A stretch of DNA of 64,000 nucleotides from Breviolum minutum Mf 1.05b.01 (taxonomy: Eukaryota > Sar > Dinophyceae > Suessiales > Symbiodiniaceae). The notes beneath the pieces are model-generated. The model was not told the DNA's origin, searched no databases, and was given only the letters and a program-made list of their open reading frames with translations. Shown in pieces: positions 22,101 to 33,077 of the stretch. The translations under genes were made by a program, and so were the position numbers. Numbering within the stretch: the first letter of the stretch is position 1; every line of letters starts with the position of its first letter. The stretch spans positions 122,445 to 186,444 of the forward strand of contig DF239529.1 in NCBI GenBank assembly GCA_000507305.1, read 5' to 3'.

Positions 22101-23303
22101 ATTTGTCATTTTAGATCTGTCTCCTGTTAGTTTTTACACAAAACACCACTTCCTGATATGAGGATTGTGGGGTTATCCATATCCTGCCTTGTGGTTTTTG
22201 CTGGTCCGCTCAGGATGCTGAAACTCAGCCCTTGTCCCCAACATTGAAGCGAGGTTCAATCAGACTTGGAGAGTTTTTTGGATGTGTTGGTTCGCAGATT
22301 TGGATGATCTGTATGTGAACAAGATGATTTGAGTGCCATGAATCCATGAATATTGAGATGCTTATCAGGAATCACCTCAATTATGTTTGTGAAGAGTTGT
22401 TTGTATTTTGTACCCTGGCTTGCAGGGAACCTGGTCTTTGTTACATGGCTATTGGGGAGCAGTGCGCTCTATGCTGTAGCCGCAATTGTCTCCAAACAAC
22501 GGACGGAGACATGAAGAGAGGAGAGGGTCTACCATTGATGAATGAAAGTGGCTTTGGGACTGTACCAGTTGATAGGTAGTTTATCCCATGATTTACAAGG
22601 TTTTATACATCCCAGGTGGTTGGCCTTGGGGTTTCTTCCATCAACAGGGGTGACCATGATATGCGAGTTTTTTTTTTGAATCGGCAACCGGCCGAATTTC
22701 ATTTCATCCCATGTTTGCTTCTCAAGTGTATGAGAGGACGCCTGCACACAAGCATTGTGAAATCTATGGATGTAGGATATGATTTGATGACTTCAGCAAC
22801 AGAGCATTGGCCACTACATTGCTACATCAAGCATGTATTACAACATATACACTCCCCAAAATATAACAAAAAACCCTGCCAGCTTGGGCGTTTTAAGCCG
22901 GAAACTGATCTTCCAACCCCACCTGTTTCAGGACCAGAAGCTCGGCGGAGGTTTTACCTCCTCCATCGCCTTTGGAGTGAAGAAAAAAAAACCAACGAAG
23001 CCAAAGCGGTCCGTTTCGAAAAAAAAGACGGAGAACGTTAAGGTTTTTGGAAGGCTACCTTCATGGTCATCCCCAACGGGGTTCAGAAATCCCCCGTTTG
23101 GATGGTGCTAAAACCTTGTAAATCATGGTAGATTTCAACTACCAACCTCAACTGGTTCCAAGAAAGGATTGCAGTTGTTGTTTTGTTTTTTGCCTGTAAT
23201 CTACGCAACAACATTTCTGTGATGATTTCAGGAAGCTTCGAAACTGGCTCAATGGGTCAAGCAGAAGTCCATGGGTCCATTGAATTTCTTGAAAGGAAAA
23301 TGA
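16139..23303 (+). CDS. Orphan gene A: 17 exons, 523 codons, one predicted membrane helix
   Basis: Exons: 16139-16268, 16581-16751, 17515-17592, 17792-17839, 17956-18114, 18158-18231, 18546-18571, 18900-18934, 19195-19304, 19724-19798, 20518-20638, 20713-20797, 21025-21092, 21430-21558, 22426-22505, 22932-23042, 23232-23303. They add up to 1572 nt in one open frame, from ATG (MPATFNDMVCPPTKDWWGG) to TGA 23301-23303. Smallest exon 26 nt, smallest intron 43 nt (18115-18157). Donors at 17593 (GC) and 19305, 21093 and 22506 (GA) are non-canonical. Introns 17840-17955 and 20639-20712 are single introners. The protein is mostly helical and soluble-looking, has a Lys/Ser-rich part near exons 10-11, one hydrophobic segment in exon 15 (LVFVTWLLGSSALYAVAAIV) and a very basic C-terminus (KKKKPTKPKRSVSKKK). 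A membrane anchor with a basic tail is inferred. I do not recognise the family. Exon 1 lies 302 bp after the stop of gene F. Confidence 0.78.
17680..17770 (+). mobile_element. Family-C introner remnants, two right ends in tandem
   Basis: GGGGGCGAGCTGTTAAACTT then GGGGGGGTGTAA matches the right arm of the 13416 element without its left arm; it is followed by CCGGTAAACTAACATGGCAA, the arm of the subtype seen at 39950. In intron 17593-17791 of gene A. Confidence 0.55.
17840..17955 (+). mobile_element. Family-J introner forming a complete intron of gene A, with 7-bp direct repeat
   Basis: GTCAAATTATATAGCGACC to ATTATATAATTTGGCCAG, GT-AG. TGTTTCT stands just before the donor and just after the acceptor, a probable target-site duplication. 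Exons 17792-17839 and 17956-18114 join in phase. Confidence 0.8.
19500..19605 (+). mobile_element. Family-A introner copy inside an intron of gene A
   Basis: CGGTGGTGGTTTCAAACATG to GGCGGTTCAACCACAAACTA; diverged core TACCCCAGTTTCTGTGGAGA. It is nested in intron 19305-19723. Confidence 0.65.
20105..20228 (+). mobile_element. Family-C2 introner (CCGTTCATCTT type)
   Basis: Arms ACACCCCCTGAAGATGAACGGCTGG and CCAGCCGTTCATCTTCCAGGGTGT. Inside intron 19799-20517 of gene A. Confidence 0.75.
20639..20712 (+). mobile_element. Family-E introner forming a complete 74-nt intron of gene A
   Basis: GTAATTTATCCCATTATCTA to TTCTGAACCATCAACAG. Exon 20518-20638 ends with one base of a codon and exon 20713-20797 starts with two, so removal restores an open frame. 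The exon end GTTGATAG and the intron end CCATCAAC form the inverted repeat. Confidence 0.8.
22574..22648 (+). mobile_element. Family-E introner copy inside an intron of gene A
   Basis: TAGGTAGTTTATCCCATGAT to GGTTTCTTCCATCAACAGG; preceded by ACCAGTTGA as in the copy at 20639. Lies in intron 22506-22931. Confidence 0.7.
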
Positions 23304-23864
23304 CGGGACACTAAAAGACACAAGTTAGGGTTGTACTACATGACTTCAATTTACTAAGATATTTTTCCTTAAAGATATAGTTACTTGGTTATTGTGTTGT
23401 TTCTTCAGTCTTAGCTGCGTTCTTCGAGTGTTACATCAGATTCATATGGTCAATTTACCCTATAACTTGGTAGGGAGTTTTATGACCGTTGAAGTCCGGA
23501 AATGGTCAAGATATATCAAAATGGATGGCAAAACATGGTGATTTTGGTGGGAGATCATATTTGGAGATGAATTCGATGCAAGCATTTCAAGTTTTTTTCG
23601 GCAAAATTCTGGAAACAGTGCGATATTTTCTTGGTAGTTCTTTCTGATGACTTTAGACTCGAATGTGCAATGGTTCACTGAACGCCTTGCGCCGCGATGA
23701 CCGCGACTTGGATTCGATGACTCATGGGATTCAATCAGTTGTAACAAGGTGAAGAGAACATCTTATGCATAGCGGGAAAGGGATTGTAGAGCGACATGTA
23801 AAGCGACTTTTGTTTGCAATGCAAAACTTAATTCCAAAATAAATTGAGGATTTTTGTTTGGTGT

Positions 23865-23978
23865 GTGATTTGTTCTGGTCCACGACAGGGGCCCACATGA
23901 CATGTAGCTTTTTGGAAGGGAAACATCCCGTTGTTTCACGGCAATCTTGGTTGGTGAAAGTTATAATTTGGCCAAATT
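23865..23978 (+). mobile_element. Family-J introner-like copy
   Basis: GTGATTTGTTCTGGTCCACG, then CATGTAGCTTTTTGGAAGGG and TTGGTTGGTGAAAGTTATAA TTTGGCCAAA, matching the 17840 element in order. No exon neighbours assigned. Confidence 0.6.
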
Positions 23979-24209
23979 TGTTGAACAACACAATTCTATC
24001 ACATTAGAATCCAGGATCCCCTCATGGAATGTATAGAGCCAGTGCCAGAAATACACAGAATGTCCCGCCATAAGAAAAGGACAGTGCTTAGAAAATGCCA
24101 AAACTTATACATATATATGTATTTATATTTGATACAATTATATTTGTCTTGAATTATTTAATGTATACATATATGTATGATGGATGTAGATGTATCATCA
24201 CTACATCAG

Positions 24210-24301
24210 ATGCTCTTCCACGGAAAGGGAGTTTGAAAGGGTATGCCTCCCTCCAACGGACCGATTTCCGTTCAGGATATGATATACGATTCCAGGAATA
24301 G
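24210..24301 (+). CDS. Exon candidate upstream of the PDZ-like exons
   Basis: Acceptor CTACATCAG (to 24209). The reading ALPRKGSLKGYASLQRTDFR is protein-like and open to a TAG at about 24301, with possible GA donors (GATATACG, GAATAG) before it. It may be an N-terminal exon of the PDZ-like gene. Confidence 0.3.
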
Positions 24302-24522
24302 TTGTCCCAAAACACCTCAAAGTCCTACAGGAGGAAAACCACGCAAGGAAACCACCCACCCATTTGCTAGTCCCCAAACCCCATGATTTGATTCCAAACA
24401 AACTTCAGATGTTATGTTCACCCCCATTTTATACAGCGGGGAATGCTGTTATTATTGGGTTTCACCGTTTCACCTACATTTTTTCTCTCTCAAACTCATC
24501 AAAAGAAAGTTCCATCCATCAG

Positions 24523-26573
24523 GTAGAGGTTTTTGTCTTGGATGTAGATCGTACCTTGCCGGACCTACCCGGAGGGGGTTGTGTTGACAGGAGGTGTTGC
24601 ATGGGCATCCAGAGGTTGTCAAGCCACCACTTGTTGGGTTGGATAAAAACCCGTGGGTTTTTTTCGCCTCTCATTTTTTTTTTGGGGGGGATGTTTCACC
24701 TTAAATGTTTCTTTTATGGAAAAATGTGTTCCTGGATTCCGGAAAAAAGTGCAAGACAGAGCAGGACAGACCTTGAGAAGAGTTGCAGTTTAAAGAGTTT
24801 TTTTTGAACACTTTTAACGGCTGGAAGTTGAACATACAAGGAAAAGGAGAATGATCTTTATACCAAACTTGGCATAGTCATTAACAAACCTCTTCTTTGG
24901 GGGAAACCTGTTTGCCTCTTTTCGTGGTAGGACAGTCCTCCTTTGGGCATTGATGTTGAAACGGGCCGGCAGTCAATGGCCTGGGATGGGAAGACGGTGT
25001 TGATCAAACGAGCCACTCGGATCAACCGGAGCGCTGGCTAGTGTCGAAATGGTGGGATTTTCCAGGAAGATTTTTGAAGTCAAAAAACGATAGGGATATA
25101 ACGCACTTGATATACACTTTTTTCAAATTATTTGGACATTTGGTTGCAGTAGAAGTTTTAACCTATACTGCCTATACCTTTGATGTAATTAGTGGCTGGA
25201 TATGCAAACCCAATGTAAAAATGATTGTGAAAGATTTCACTTCCAGATATGTTCCAAGTCTCAAATCCACGTCTTTGCTTTGCCTGTTTCTTTTTCGGGG
25301 GAGGGTCCCACCCCGGGAAAAAGCTCACCGGGTAACATCCTGTAACAGGTGAAGGAAGGTGGATCTATCCACGTTTGGAGTCAGCAACATAGGCGAGGCC
25401 GGAGCTGCAGTGGAGGTTGTTATCAGATTCGACCACCTCAAAAGAAACCAACCAACGTGGAGTTTTTTTTTGGGGGGGAGGGTGTGTCAGACTTTGTGTT
25501 GGGTTGGCTTGTTATTCTTTATTCTGTCAGGGTTTGGTGGTGGGGGGGTAAATGATTTCCAAAGGGAGCTGATCTTCTCAATTTGGGTTGAAAAATGCGC
25601 TAAACGTGTAAATTGCCATCTGTAGTTTTTGGACAGCAAGAACGAGCCAAGCCAGATCTGATTTCGAGAGAAAATTCTGTGTTTTTTGTTACTCCTTGTT
25701 TTCTCAAAAGGTGGTCGGTCCCCTTGGGATGCGATTCTTTTTTTTTAAAGATAGATTCGTTTCAAATTCATGTCTATACATATATATATATGGGGGTTTC
25801 CTTGAATGGTGGTACCTTCAAATCATCTATTTTAATAGGGTTTTCCATTATAAACCATCCATTTTGGGGTACCACTATTTTTGGAAACACCCATATAAAA
25901 CATACATATCAGGGAACACTAACAGTAACATATCCCTTTCCAAGTCATTTGGTGAAGATACTTTTCCTTTTCCCATGGGATATGCGATCCTTCCCGGTAG
26001 ATGTTCAGGCGGCCCATTCCGCCTGGCGCCCGGATCATAGCAGTCAATGGCCTCACCGGTGCGGAGACGTGTCATGGCAAAGGGTTTATGGGTTGGCAGG
26101 TTGGTAGAACAGGGGGTCATTAAATGGGACCCATTTGGGGGGGAATCAAACAATAGAAATCTATGGCCATTTTGAAGAATTTCCCTTATGACAATGCATG
26201 GTTTGGGGTTGGTATTTTAATGACCCTTGTGAAAGATGGTAGTTTCACAAGTGATGTGGTGACATGATATTTTCACACATTGATGTACGCATTAACACTT
26301 GATGATGAACACATATGATAGAGTGGTAGTATTTTTGCTTTTAAGATATCTACCGTAGGTAGTTTTGGTTTTCGGACTTGACTTTTGGGTGAGCCATTCT
26401 GTTGAAATGAAATGTTACACATGTTGGCCATTTATTCCATGCAAAAAACACATCCCCGGAAGTTTGTTACACTTTTCGAATCGAAATTGCGGATCCTTTG
26501 AGGATCCTGGCGGAATGTCAGAAACCACAACGGCTGCGTTTAGAGATTCAGCCAAGTGTCACAGCGACAAGGC
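24523..26573 (+). CDS. PDZ-like domain protein, exons (possibly continuous with gene K)
   Basis: Probable exons: 24523-24582 (VEVFVLDVDRTLPDLPGG), 24973-25036 (MAWDGKTVLIKRATRINRS, GC donor), about 25352-25458 (STFGVSNIGEAGAAVEVVIR), 26001-26076 (PIPPGARIIAVNGLTGAE) and 26463-26573 (IADPLRILAECQKPQRLRLE). The order strand, 'DGKTVLIKR', 'PPGARIIAVNG' and 'LAECQKPQRLRLEIQP' resembles the PDZ fold, where the G-x-R-I-x-x-V-N-G turn is the most conserved part and a helix plus final strand follow. PDZ domains usually bind C-terminal peptides of partner proteins. Exon boundaries in the middle are uncertain, and a full carboxylate-binding loop was not identified. The last exon can end in phase (26573) with the first exon of gene K (27227), so both could be one gene. 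Confidence 0.5.
25791..25893 (+). mobile_element. Family-B introner-like element
   Basis: TGGGGGTTTCCTTGAATGG to TTTTTGGAAACACCCATA, with the inner pair GGTGGTACC / GGGGTACCACT. Inserted in an (AT)n tract in the PDZ-like gene. Confidence 0.65.
25908..26003 (+). mobile_element. Diverged family-G element
   Basis: AGGGAACACTAACAGTAACA then TATCCC at the left; TTTCCTTTTCCCATGGGATA at the right matches the 7765 copy. Its right end overlaps the acceptor side of the PDZ exon at 26001. Confidence 0.5.
26110..26230 (+). mobile_element. Family-H introner-like element
   Basis: CAGGGGGTCATTAAATGGGA to TTTTAATGACCCTTGTG with core ATAGAAATCTATGGCCATTT. It lies in the intron after PDZ exon 26001-26076. 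Confidence 0.65.
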
Positions 26574-26610
26574 GTTGTTGACGAGATGATAGGAGAGAGC
26601 CCATAAAATT

Positions 26611-26702
26611 CCCATGGGACGAACGGTATATTTGCCTACGTATCTACCATAAAAATCAACCATTCAGATAGGTGAATATACCAGTCCCATGGATCCTGTG
26701 GG
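26611..26702 (+). mobile_element. Family-D introner-like element
   Basis: CCCATGGGACGAACGGTATA to TATACCAGTCCCATGGATCC, with CTACGTATCTACC / GGTGAATATACC. In the intron between the PDZ-like exons and gene K. Confidence 0.6.
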
Positions 26703-27226
26703 TAGTGTTTAAATATATTTTGGAGTTTTGACTTTTCTCTCTAAGAGTATGGATGCATCAGCAAGAAATATCCGCATATGGTTCAAGTCCCAAAAAATCA
26801 ATTCATGAGTTTAGTTGATGGATTGCCTTCTCACCCAGAGGTTGAGATAACCACTGGTCACAATCACTGCATTAACAGTATAGACTAACAGTTTTGAGTC
26901 TCGGAGTCCAGACTTAGAAACGTAGCTCCCTGAAAACCGACCATTTGAATGTACATTTCCGTTAAAAAAAGATGAGATTTCCAGCGAGCTGCTTGTATCT
27001 TCAGTTTATAAGTATCTTGCGCAAGGCGACCAACGGCTGGTGCGGAACATGTGGAGGAGATTCGAAATGGATGATGTATGAGGGAAGGATGATGCAATGA
27101 TGCTTCAATTTTGTCCCTTTTGTCCCCAGTAACCGAACATAGCAGTTTCATGCTGTCCTCCATGATCTAGTTTATATAAACCGTAGAGTTACGGACGTTT
27201 TCAGCGGACGCAAAATTGCTGAAAAG

Positions 27227-30200
27227 TCGGACGTTTGTTGTTGAGCCCAGATCCACTCCTCAGTGAAATGGAACTCAGTCAGTTGCTGATTTTGGGATCC
27301 CAGACATTGGAAGCCCTGACCCCCCCCCCAAAAAAAACACAGGGATACAGGGATCCATCCAAGATCCCTGTGATGCTGTTTCCTCACATATGGAGAACAC
27401 CCCTAAAAAACAAGTGGAGTGCTTTTTAAAGTAGATCTTTGGGGGTTCTGAAACTCACAATTCTTCCAGTTTATGATTTGAATTGTGTTGGAAGTACAGA
27501 AAGTACATACACCCCCTTTTCAAAAAATCTGGTCTCCACCTTGGTTGCCTTTGAAAAATTGTTCCTTCTCCTCCACTCGTCCACGCAAAGCAAGACAACG
27601 AAGAACAAAAAAACAGTGTTTTTGTTCCCATCACCTTAGTCGCGTAAGGCGCGACGACAGGAGGGATTTCATTGGTAAGTTTCCTAGGCCGCACAAACTC
27701 CAGGAGATTTGTTCTGCCCTCAACAGCGCAAAAAGTGCTGCAGAGGCGGTACAATTGTTAAGAAGACATCGAGGTGCCGATGGTGTTTTGAAAACCCATG
27801 GTAAAACTCCGATGTTTCGATGGGTTTTTTGGGGGCTATATAGATATTGCTGGGGAAAATGAATTACCATTGTTGATCCGGAAAAAAGGAGTGATGAGGT
27901 GTAGTCGGAAAACACGCCCATTTGTTTTTATTGTGTATAATTAAGAAACAACGATCAGCAGTGATGTCCACCAAGGATTTGAAAAGCCAAGACACCCTGG
28001 GTTCGTGTTTCTCCCCGAAAAATTTGGGGAAACATTTGCCAATCCAGGAGGTGAAAACAGAAAGCTGGCTCGTCAGTTTGATCTTGCAGATGGGCCACCT
28101 TTGGGCTAGGTCAGTAAGGTAGTGTGTGTTTTTTTTGTTTGCGCTATCGCGAGGTGGTTGATGCAGAAAGCTCCCCAACACCCATAGAATAAAGAACATG
28201 AAATGGATGAACATTTTGAGCTCGAGATCAACTTCACCATCCTGCAACATGGACCACAAATTTCTCCAACTCATCTTCTGCATCTTCACATCTCCTGCAT
28301 TTTAGCATTTTTTCAAGAGCACCTACAATAACCAAATCAACAAGAAAAGGTTTTTGTTAATTAAGCATCCAATCAATCAAAAAAACCATGGATACAAACC
28401 TTCACTAGTTGGTGGTTTTAAATATGTTTTATTTCCATCCCTACCTGGGGAAATGATCCAATTTGACTCATATTTTTCAGATGGGTTGGTTCAACCACCA
28501 AAGGTTTCATATCTTTCCATCTTCACCAACTTCTCTCAACCCCCGCAGCCACGCCGCCACGCCGCCAGGTCATTGGCATCCAACTTGGGGTGCCTATGCA
28601 CTCTTGCGTATCGCCTTACGTTCCACGTCTACCACCAAGTCGGCTTGGGCCAAGGCGATGTCTGTGGACGGAGGATTTTTTTCATCAGCACCCAAGAGAT
28701 CCAGGTAGTTGAAATTGGCTTTAAAAAAATGTTTTTTTTCCAAGTTTTTTTTTAAGTTTTGAAGTGATAGGACTCTAGGATAGTAAAGGAAATATTAAAT
28801 ATGATATTTGTACATCTTCACCTTGTTTTGGCACCTTCCCTAGCTGATAGGCATGGAGCGGTGAACGTTTAGGTCTATGTCCTAGTGATTTGTTCACCAA
28901 AATCCTTAGGAACATTTTCTTTTCGAAAAAACTTCTGCACATAGGAATCACTACGAATCACATCTTTTTTGTGAACTTCCTATGACATCAAATCATTGTT
29001 GTTTTTGCTTGTTTTTTCCTGCATGTGATAGGATGCTGCAGTACTGGAACTGACAGAGTGGCAGCTCAACGAAGTGAAAATGTCGAAGGCTTCTTTGTTG
29101 GAATATGTTCCAGTTGCTGTAGAATACCCTCCCTGAAACTAATAAGTCGCCCCTGAAAATGGATGGTTGGAAGATGAAATCTCCTTTTCAGGATGGCCTA
29201 TTTTCAGAGGCTGTGGGTTTCAGGAGAGTGTATCAGTGTATCTCAGCTGAAGAACAGCATCTCACAGTTTGGACACTAAACTTCAGTGAATGCTTCCACA
29301 CGACACCTGAGGAAGTGTCGGAGTTGGAGATATCATTGATATCTTTGGAAGGCCTCTACTTTGGTGAAGCATCTTTCCGTGCAGATATTTTGTTTTCCTG
29401 GAAGACGGAAACATGTGTAAATGGTAGTCAATCACATAAGGGAGACAGAGGTTCTGCTGTTGAAAGATGAATGATATGTGTAGCCGTGTGTAGCCATCCA
29501 TAAATTGCGGGGACATGTGTATTTACGTTCATTATTGAATTTTAGTATTGTGCCTGTTGTGTTCTTTTTGCCACCACTCAGCAAGGGACCACCCGTGGCC
29601 AACAGTGGAAAATGGATGCAGTTTGTTTCATCCATATCACCACAATCAACGGCTATTACCCATCCCCGGGACCAACACAGTGACCAACTGAAGAAACAAT
29701 ATTGTTTCCCTTTGACTTATGGTCACTTTTCCAGTGGTATTTTTTTTAATATACATGCAAATACTCAAAATTAGTTTTTAATTTATGCACATATACTCAC
29801 AAATATCATCAACTATATATGGGTGTTTCCAAAAAATAGGGATACCACCAAAAATGGATGGTTTAGAAATGAAAAAAACCCTATTCAAAAAGGATTTTTT
29901 TCGGGGTATATCCAACCCATATATACAGGTATATGTTGAATTGCAAGGGGTTTAAGGGTTGCTTGAGGTTGGTTGTTTCACCTGGTATTAAGGCCCTAAG
30001 AATGGCCCCCCTTTGGAGCCGTGGTATACATAAGCGCTCTCAACCTTCACCAATTCTCACCGTTTTCAGCTGATGGATTTTTATGCATGTTTGAAATCCA
30101 ATACGTGTGCAAGTGTGCAAAAATGGCAGATGTAAAGGTATTGTAGATTTGATATAAATAATATATTATATATATATTTTTATGTAATTTACACATTGTA

Positions 30201-30683
30201 TGTATACATATGCACCTTTATAGATATATTTATACACATGTATATTTCAATAATGTTACCATATAACCTTTGGATGACCCAAAAAATGGCTTAATGGCTT
30301 GAGATATATGTTCTTGATCCCACGCAAACTGGATAATTTTTATCCCTATCTCGAAAAATGTTTCAATTTGACTTGCGCATATTTTTTAAGATGGGTTGGT
30401 TCAGCCACCAACTAGATATAATATGATACAAATACATGGTGACTTTGGTACCCCAAAATATTGACGACTGTGAGTTCCCACCCATCCGTTCCGACATCGG
30501 GCAGCTTCCAAGCGCTTGGGTCTACCATTGGTCACGCCAGAGCACGTGGCGCACGTGGCGCGTTTGTTGATGTCAGAGGTGGGGAGGGGATGCTTGGCTA
30601 ACTTGGGAAACGAATTCCTATCCAAATTTTTCACCAGTGATGGCGCTGGAATGTCTACTCAAAGAGTATTTACCTTCATGTAA
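27227..30683 (+). CDS. Unidentified gene K, six in-phase exons to a stop codon
   Basis: Exons: 27227-27302 (LLLSPDPLLSEMELSQLLIL; GA donor), 27640-27800 (LQEICSALNSAKSAAEAVQL), 28549-28704 (RRQVIGIQLGVPMHSCVSPY), 29042-29118 (ELTEWQLNEVKMSKASLLEY), 29237-29363 (CISAEEQHLTVWTLNFSE), 30475-30683 (LPLVTPEHVAHVARLLMSEV, stop TAA 30681-30683). Exon 28549-28704 is open in all three forward frames; only the one quoted keeps phase with both neighbours. Intron 29119-29236 consists almost entirely of a family-C introner. The protein is rich in Leu/Ala helices with a Pro/Arg-rich centre. An additional exon near 29580-29680 cannot be excluded. No family is recognised. Confidence 0.6.
28403..28500 (+). 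mobile_element. Family-A introner copy inside an intron of gene K
   Basis: ACTAGTTGGTGGTTTTAAA at the left and GGTTGGTTCAACCACCA at the right, core CATCCCTACCTGGGGAAATG. The nearest exon starts at 28549, so this copy is not itself the whole intron. Confidence 0.65.
29124..29231 (+). mobile_element. Family-C introner making up intron 29119-29236 of gene K
   Basis: TACCCTCCCTGAAACTAATA to GTGGGTTTCAGGAGAGTGTA with inner CCCCTGAAAATGGATGGTTGG. Only five bases at each side separate it from the exon ends, which are in phase 0. Confidence 0.7.
29819..29922 (+). mobile_element. Family-B introner-like element, right end diverged
   Basis: ATGGGTGTTTCCAAAAAATA at the left with the AATGGATGGTTTAGAAATG and CCCTATTCAAAA blocks; right end decayed to TATATCCAACCCATAT. 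In the last intron of gene K. Confidence 0.55.
30310..30415 (+). mobile_element. Degenerate family-A introner copy
   Basis: Right end intact (GGTTGGTTCAGCCACCAACTAG, at 30394-30415) with the TTTCAATTTGACTTGCGCATAT core; left end eroded. It lies just upstream of the last exon of gene K. Confidence 0.5.
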
Positions 30684-31452
30684 TCTGCAGAGTTTGTTTT
30701 CTCAAGTTTTCTTCCTTTCGAAACACCCTTGGGTGCCACTCACCTTGATTTTTGACATCCCACCAAAATGGGGTGGCCAGGGTTCTCGGCTATCAACGAA
30801 GTCCATTTGTCGTTTACTATGGCTGGCTGCACCCTGGAAGCAACGCAACAAAGATCTGGCCGAAGTTGCAGGCGCTGCATGGCTCGCACCCAAGTCTGTG
30901 TGCCATCCTTGTATCCTTCATTACAAGGGCTGTGTGGGATAAATGTATCCTATGATTATGATGTTGAAATTGGACCTAGGCGCCAAGGGTAATCACCCGA
31001 AAATAGATAAAGTAACCTTAATTGAGCTGTAGGAAGTAGAGTAATTTGCCCAGATGTTATTAGTTGAAATGTATCAAGCAGGTTGATGTTGCAGCCTGTA
31101 GCTTGATCTTCACTAGCCACAAAAACCGCTTGTGATGCATCACGAAAACCATGGGATCCGGGGTGTGCATGTTTCATCATGTGTCCAAGCTCCTCAAGAT
31201 GTGAACAAGGAAATGCCAGGTGATCTAGTTTGTTTAGATATCACCTGTTTTTTTCTTACATATGATCTCTGATCTTTTTGGATTTATCCGGAGACTCTCC
31301 GGAGACTATATAATTGAACTTATTCTTTGATTTGTTTTTCAGCCAAGTTTATAGAGGTGAATATGTGTAATATTATCTCAACGGTCTAAACGTATTTAAA
31401 GTTGCACATGATATTTTTTATATGTACTATACACTATATGTAATATCTATAG

Positions 31453-31646
31453 GTGCATTTTTCTCGTAATGAATTTCTACATATTCTCCGAAAAAACGCT
31501 TGTCACATCCACCACGCCAAGCACTCCCACCAGTACTGCTGCGTCTGCTACGTCAGCGCAAAGCTTCTGACTTTGACGGACTGGATCTCAGGCAACAAGT
31601 CGCACCGGGGGGATGAGATCAATTTCCCTAACTGTAAAAACAGATG
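31453..31646 (+). CDS. Probable exon, frame unresolved
   Basis: GC-rich island following TATAG|GTGCAT. One frame gives a His/Cys-rich reading (NACHIHHAKHSHQYCCVCYV) then DWISGNKSHRGDEINFP; another gives Ser/Thr/Pro repeats (STTPSTPTSTAASATSAQS); a third gives RQRKASDFDGLDLRQQVAPG. All are open over about 100 nt. Base composition argues for an exon, but neighbouring exons were not found to fix the phase. Confidence 0.3.
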
Positions 31647-32789
31647 TTTCCCCAATTGGAGTATCAAAGAATTTGCCATTCACCGATTGATGACATATAT
31701 TCATATATATCTAGAAAGTGTTCTCGTACAGAGTATGGTCAGTATATGGGGATTTTTTGGATTTTAGGACCTTTTTTAGCCACTTCTCACCATTAAATCG
31801 CGAGCATTTCTCCACCTATGAAGCTATTCCAGGGACAGTTGCGTTGCTAGCGAGTCCAAACTGGTTCCAGCTCACTGTTATTGTAACCCCCCAGACCCTG
31901 TGGTTAAAGAAAAAAACGGATTTAAAACAGTCATGACTCCACAGTTTTCCATTGATGATATTGAAGCAGGTTTTGGATAATAAATATATATATATATACA
32001 CTTCAGTAATTTTAAAGCAGCTTGATGTTTTGGACTCACTATAGACCTTCTTTGGGAACAGCTCAAGCATTTGGATGGCCGGACTTTTCAGGCTTTTTTT
32101 GGGACCTGGGAGAATTGTTTTTGCGGAAAGAACTTGGCAGACCTCAATTCCACTGAAGAATCACTTGAAGATTGACTCAAAAATGGTATCCATTCATTGC
32201 CAGGATGCTGTTTGAAGCAGCTCGACGGTGGTCCGAGACGACCTGGTTACAGGCTATACTGGGGAAGTTGGGGAAACCGCCCTTCAAAAGATTCTTGGGA
32301 CGGCTTAACGGCTTAACGGTTAAGGATGATGCTGGGTGATCCTATATTCATTCATATTCCATGTTTTCATGCTTTGGGATATTTAGTCAATCAAGACTGA
32401 CACCAGCCGGAAAATTTCACCAATAAATGTATGAGACACATCTTTTTTTCATTTCGGACCCAATACCCATGTCCAAGACTTTTATTCCAAAACAGAAACC
32501 TAAGCAAAACTCCCATCCTCAAAAGCAAATTACACCAAAAGAAACACCACCCCTGAAAATTAACATGGAACAACAACAAAAAAAAACAAATCACCCATTT
32601 GCAAAGGAAAATCATCATCCAAAGCTCCATTTTTGTTGGGGGTTCAAAATGCAGTTTTTCCCATCAAGATCCACCGTGGCAAGCCTTCAGGAGCCACAAC
32701 GATTGATGCCGGGCAAAGGTCTCACTAAGGAGGACGGGGGGGAAGTGGGTCAAGCCGAAGTGGAAGCACATTTGGGTTGCAGATGCGCA

Positions 32790-32872
32790 AAATGTAGGGA
32801 AATATGTACCTACATTTATCGTAGATTTAAGGCAAATGTAGGTGAACATATTCCATACATGGAGCATTTGGG
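32790..32872 (+). mobile_element. Family-D introner-like element
   Basis: AATATGTACCTACATTTATC to AAATGTAGGTGAACATATTC then CATACATGGAG. Left terminus eroded. Confidence 0.5.
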
Positions 32873-33077
32873 CTGCGTTGTTTTTTTTTGAGAAAGGAAT
32901 CAAAAGGAATGGGAATTTCCTGACCAGACTTTGGGGAGATATATATAGGTGGTTCCTTATTGTGTGAGGTTTGTTGATGATGAGTCTTTATGATACAGCC
33001 AAAGTTTTTTTTTTCCCGAGAAATTTGCAGACATGATTTGATGTGATTTTTGTTTGACAGCTGGACTGCATAGAATT

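Larger units (their letters stand above)
30684..33077. other. Region between genes K and E
   Basis: 30770-30950 is GC-richer and open in three forward frames (one reads KQRNKDLAEVAGAAWLAPKS), and 31453-31646 is a probable exon; neither could be tied to a gene. The remainder looks non-coding. Confidence 0.35.

Noticed and set aside
22346..22579. Cys-rich reading (LCYMAIGEQCALCCSRNC)
   Set aside because: Only the other frame (LVFVTWLLGSSALYAVAAIV) keeps phase with exon 21430-21558 of gene A.
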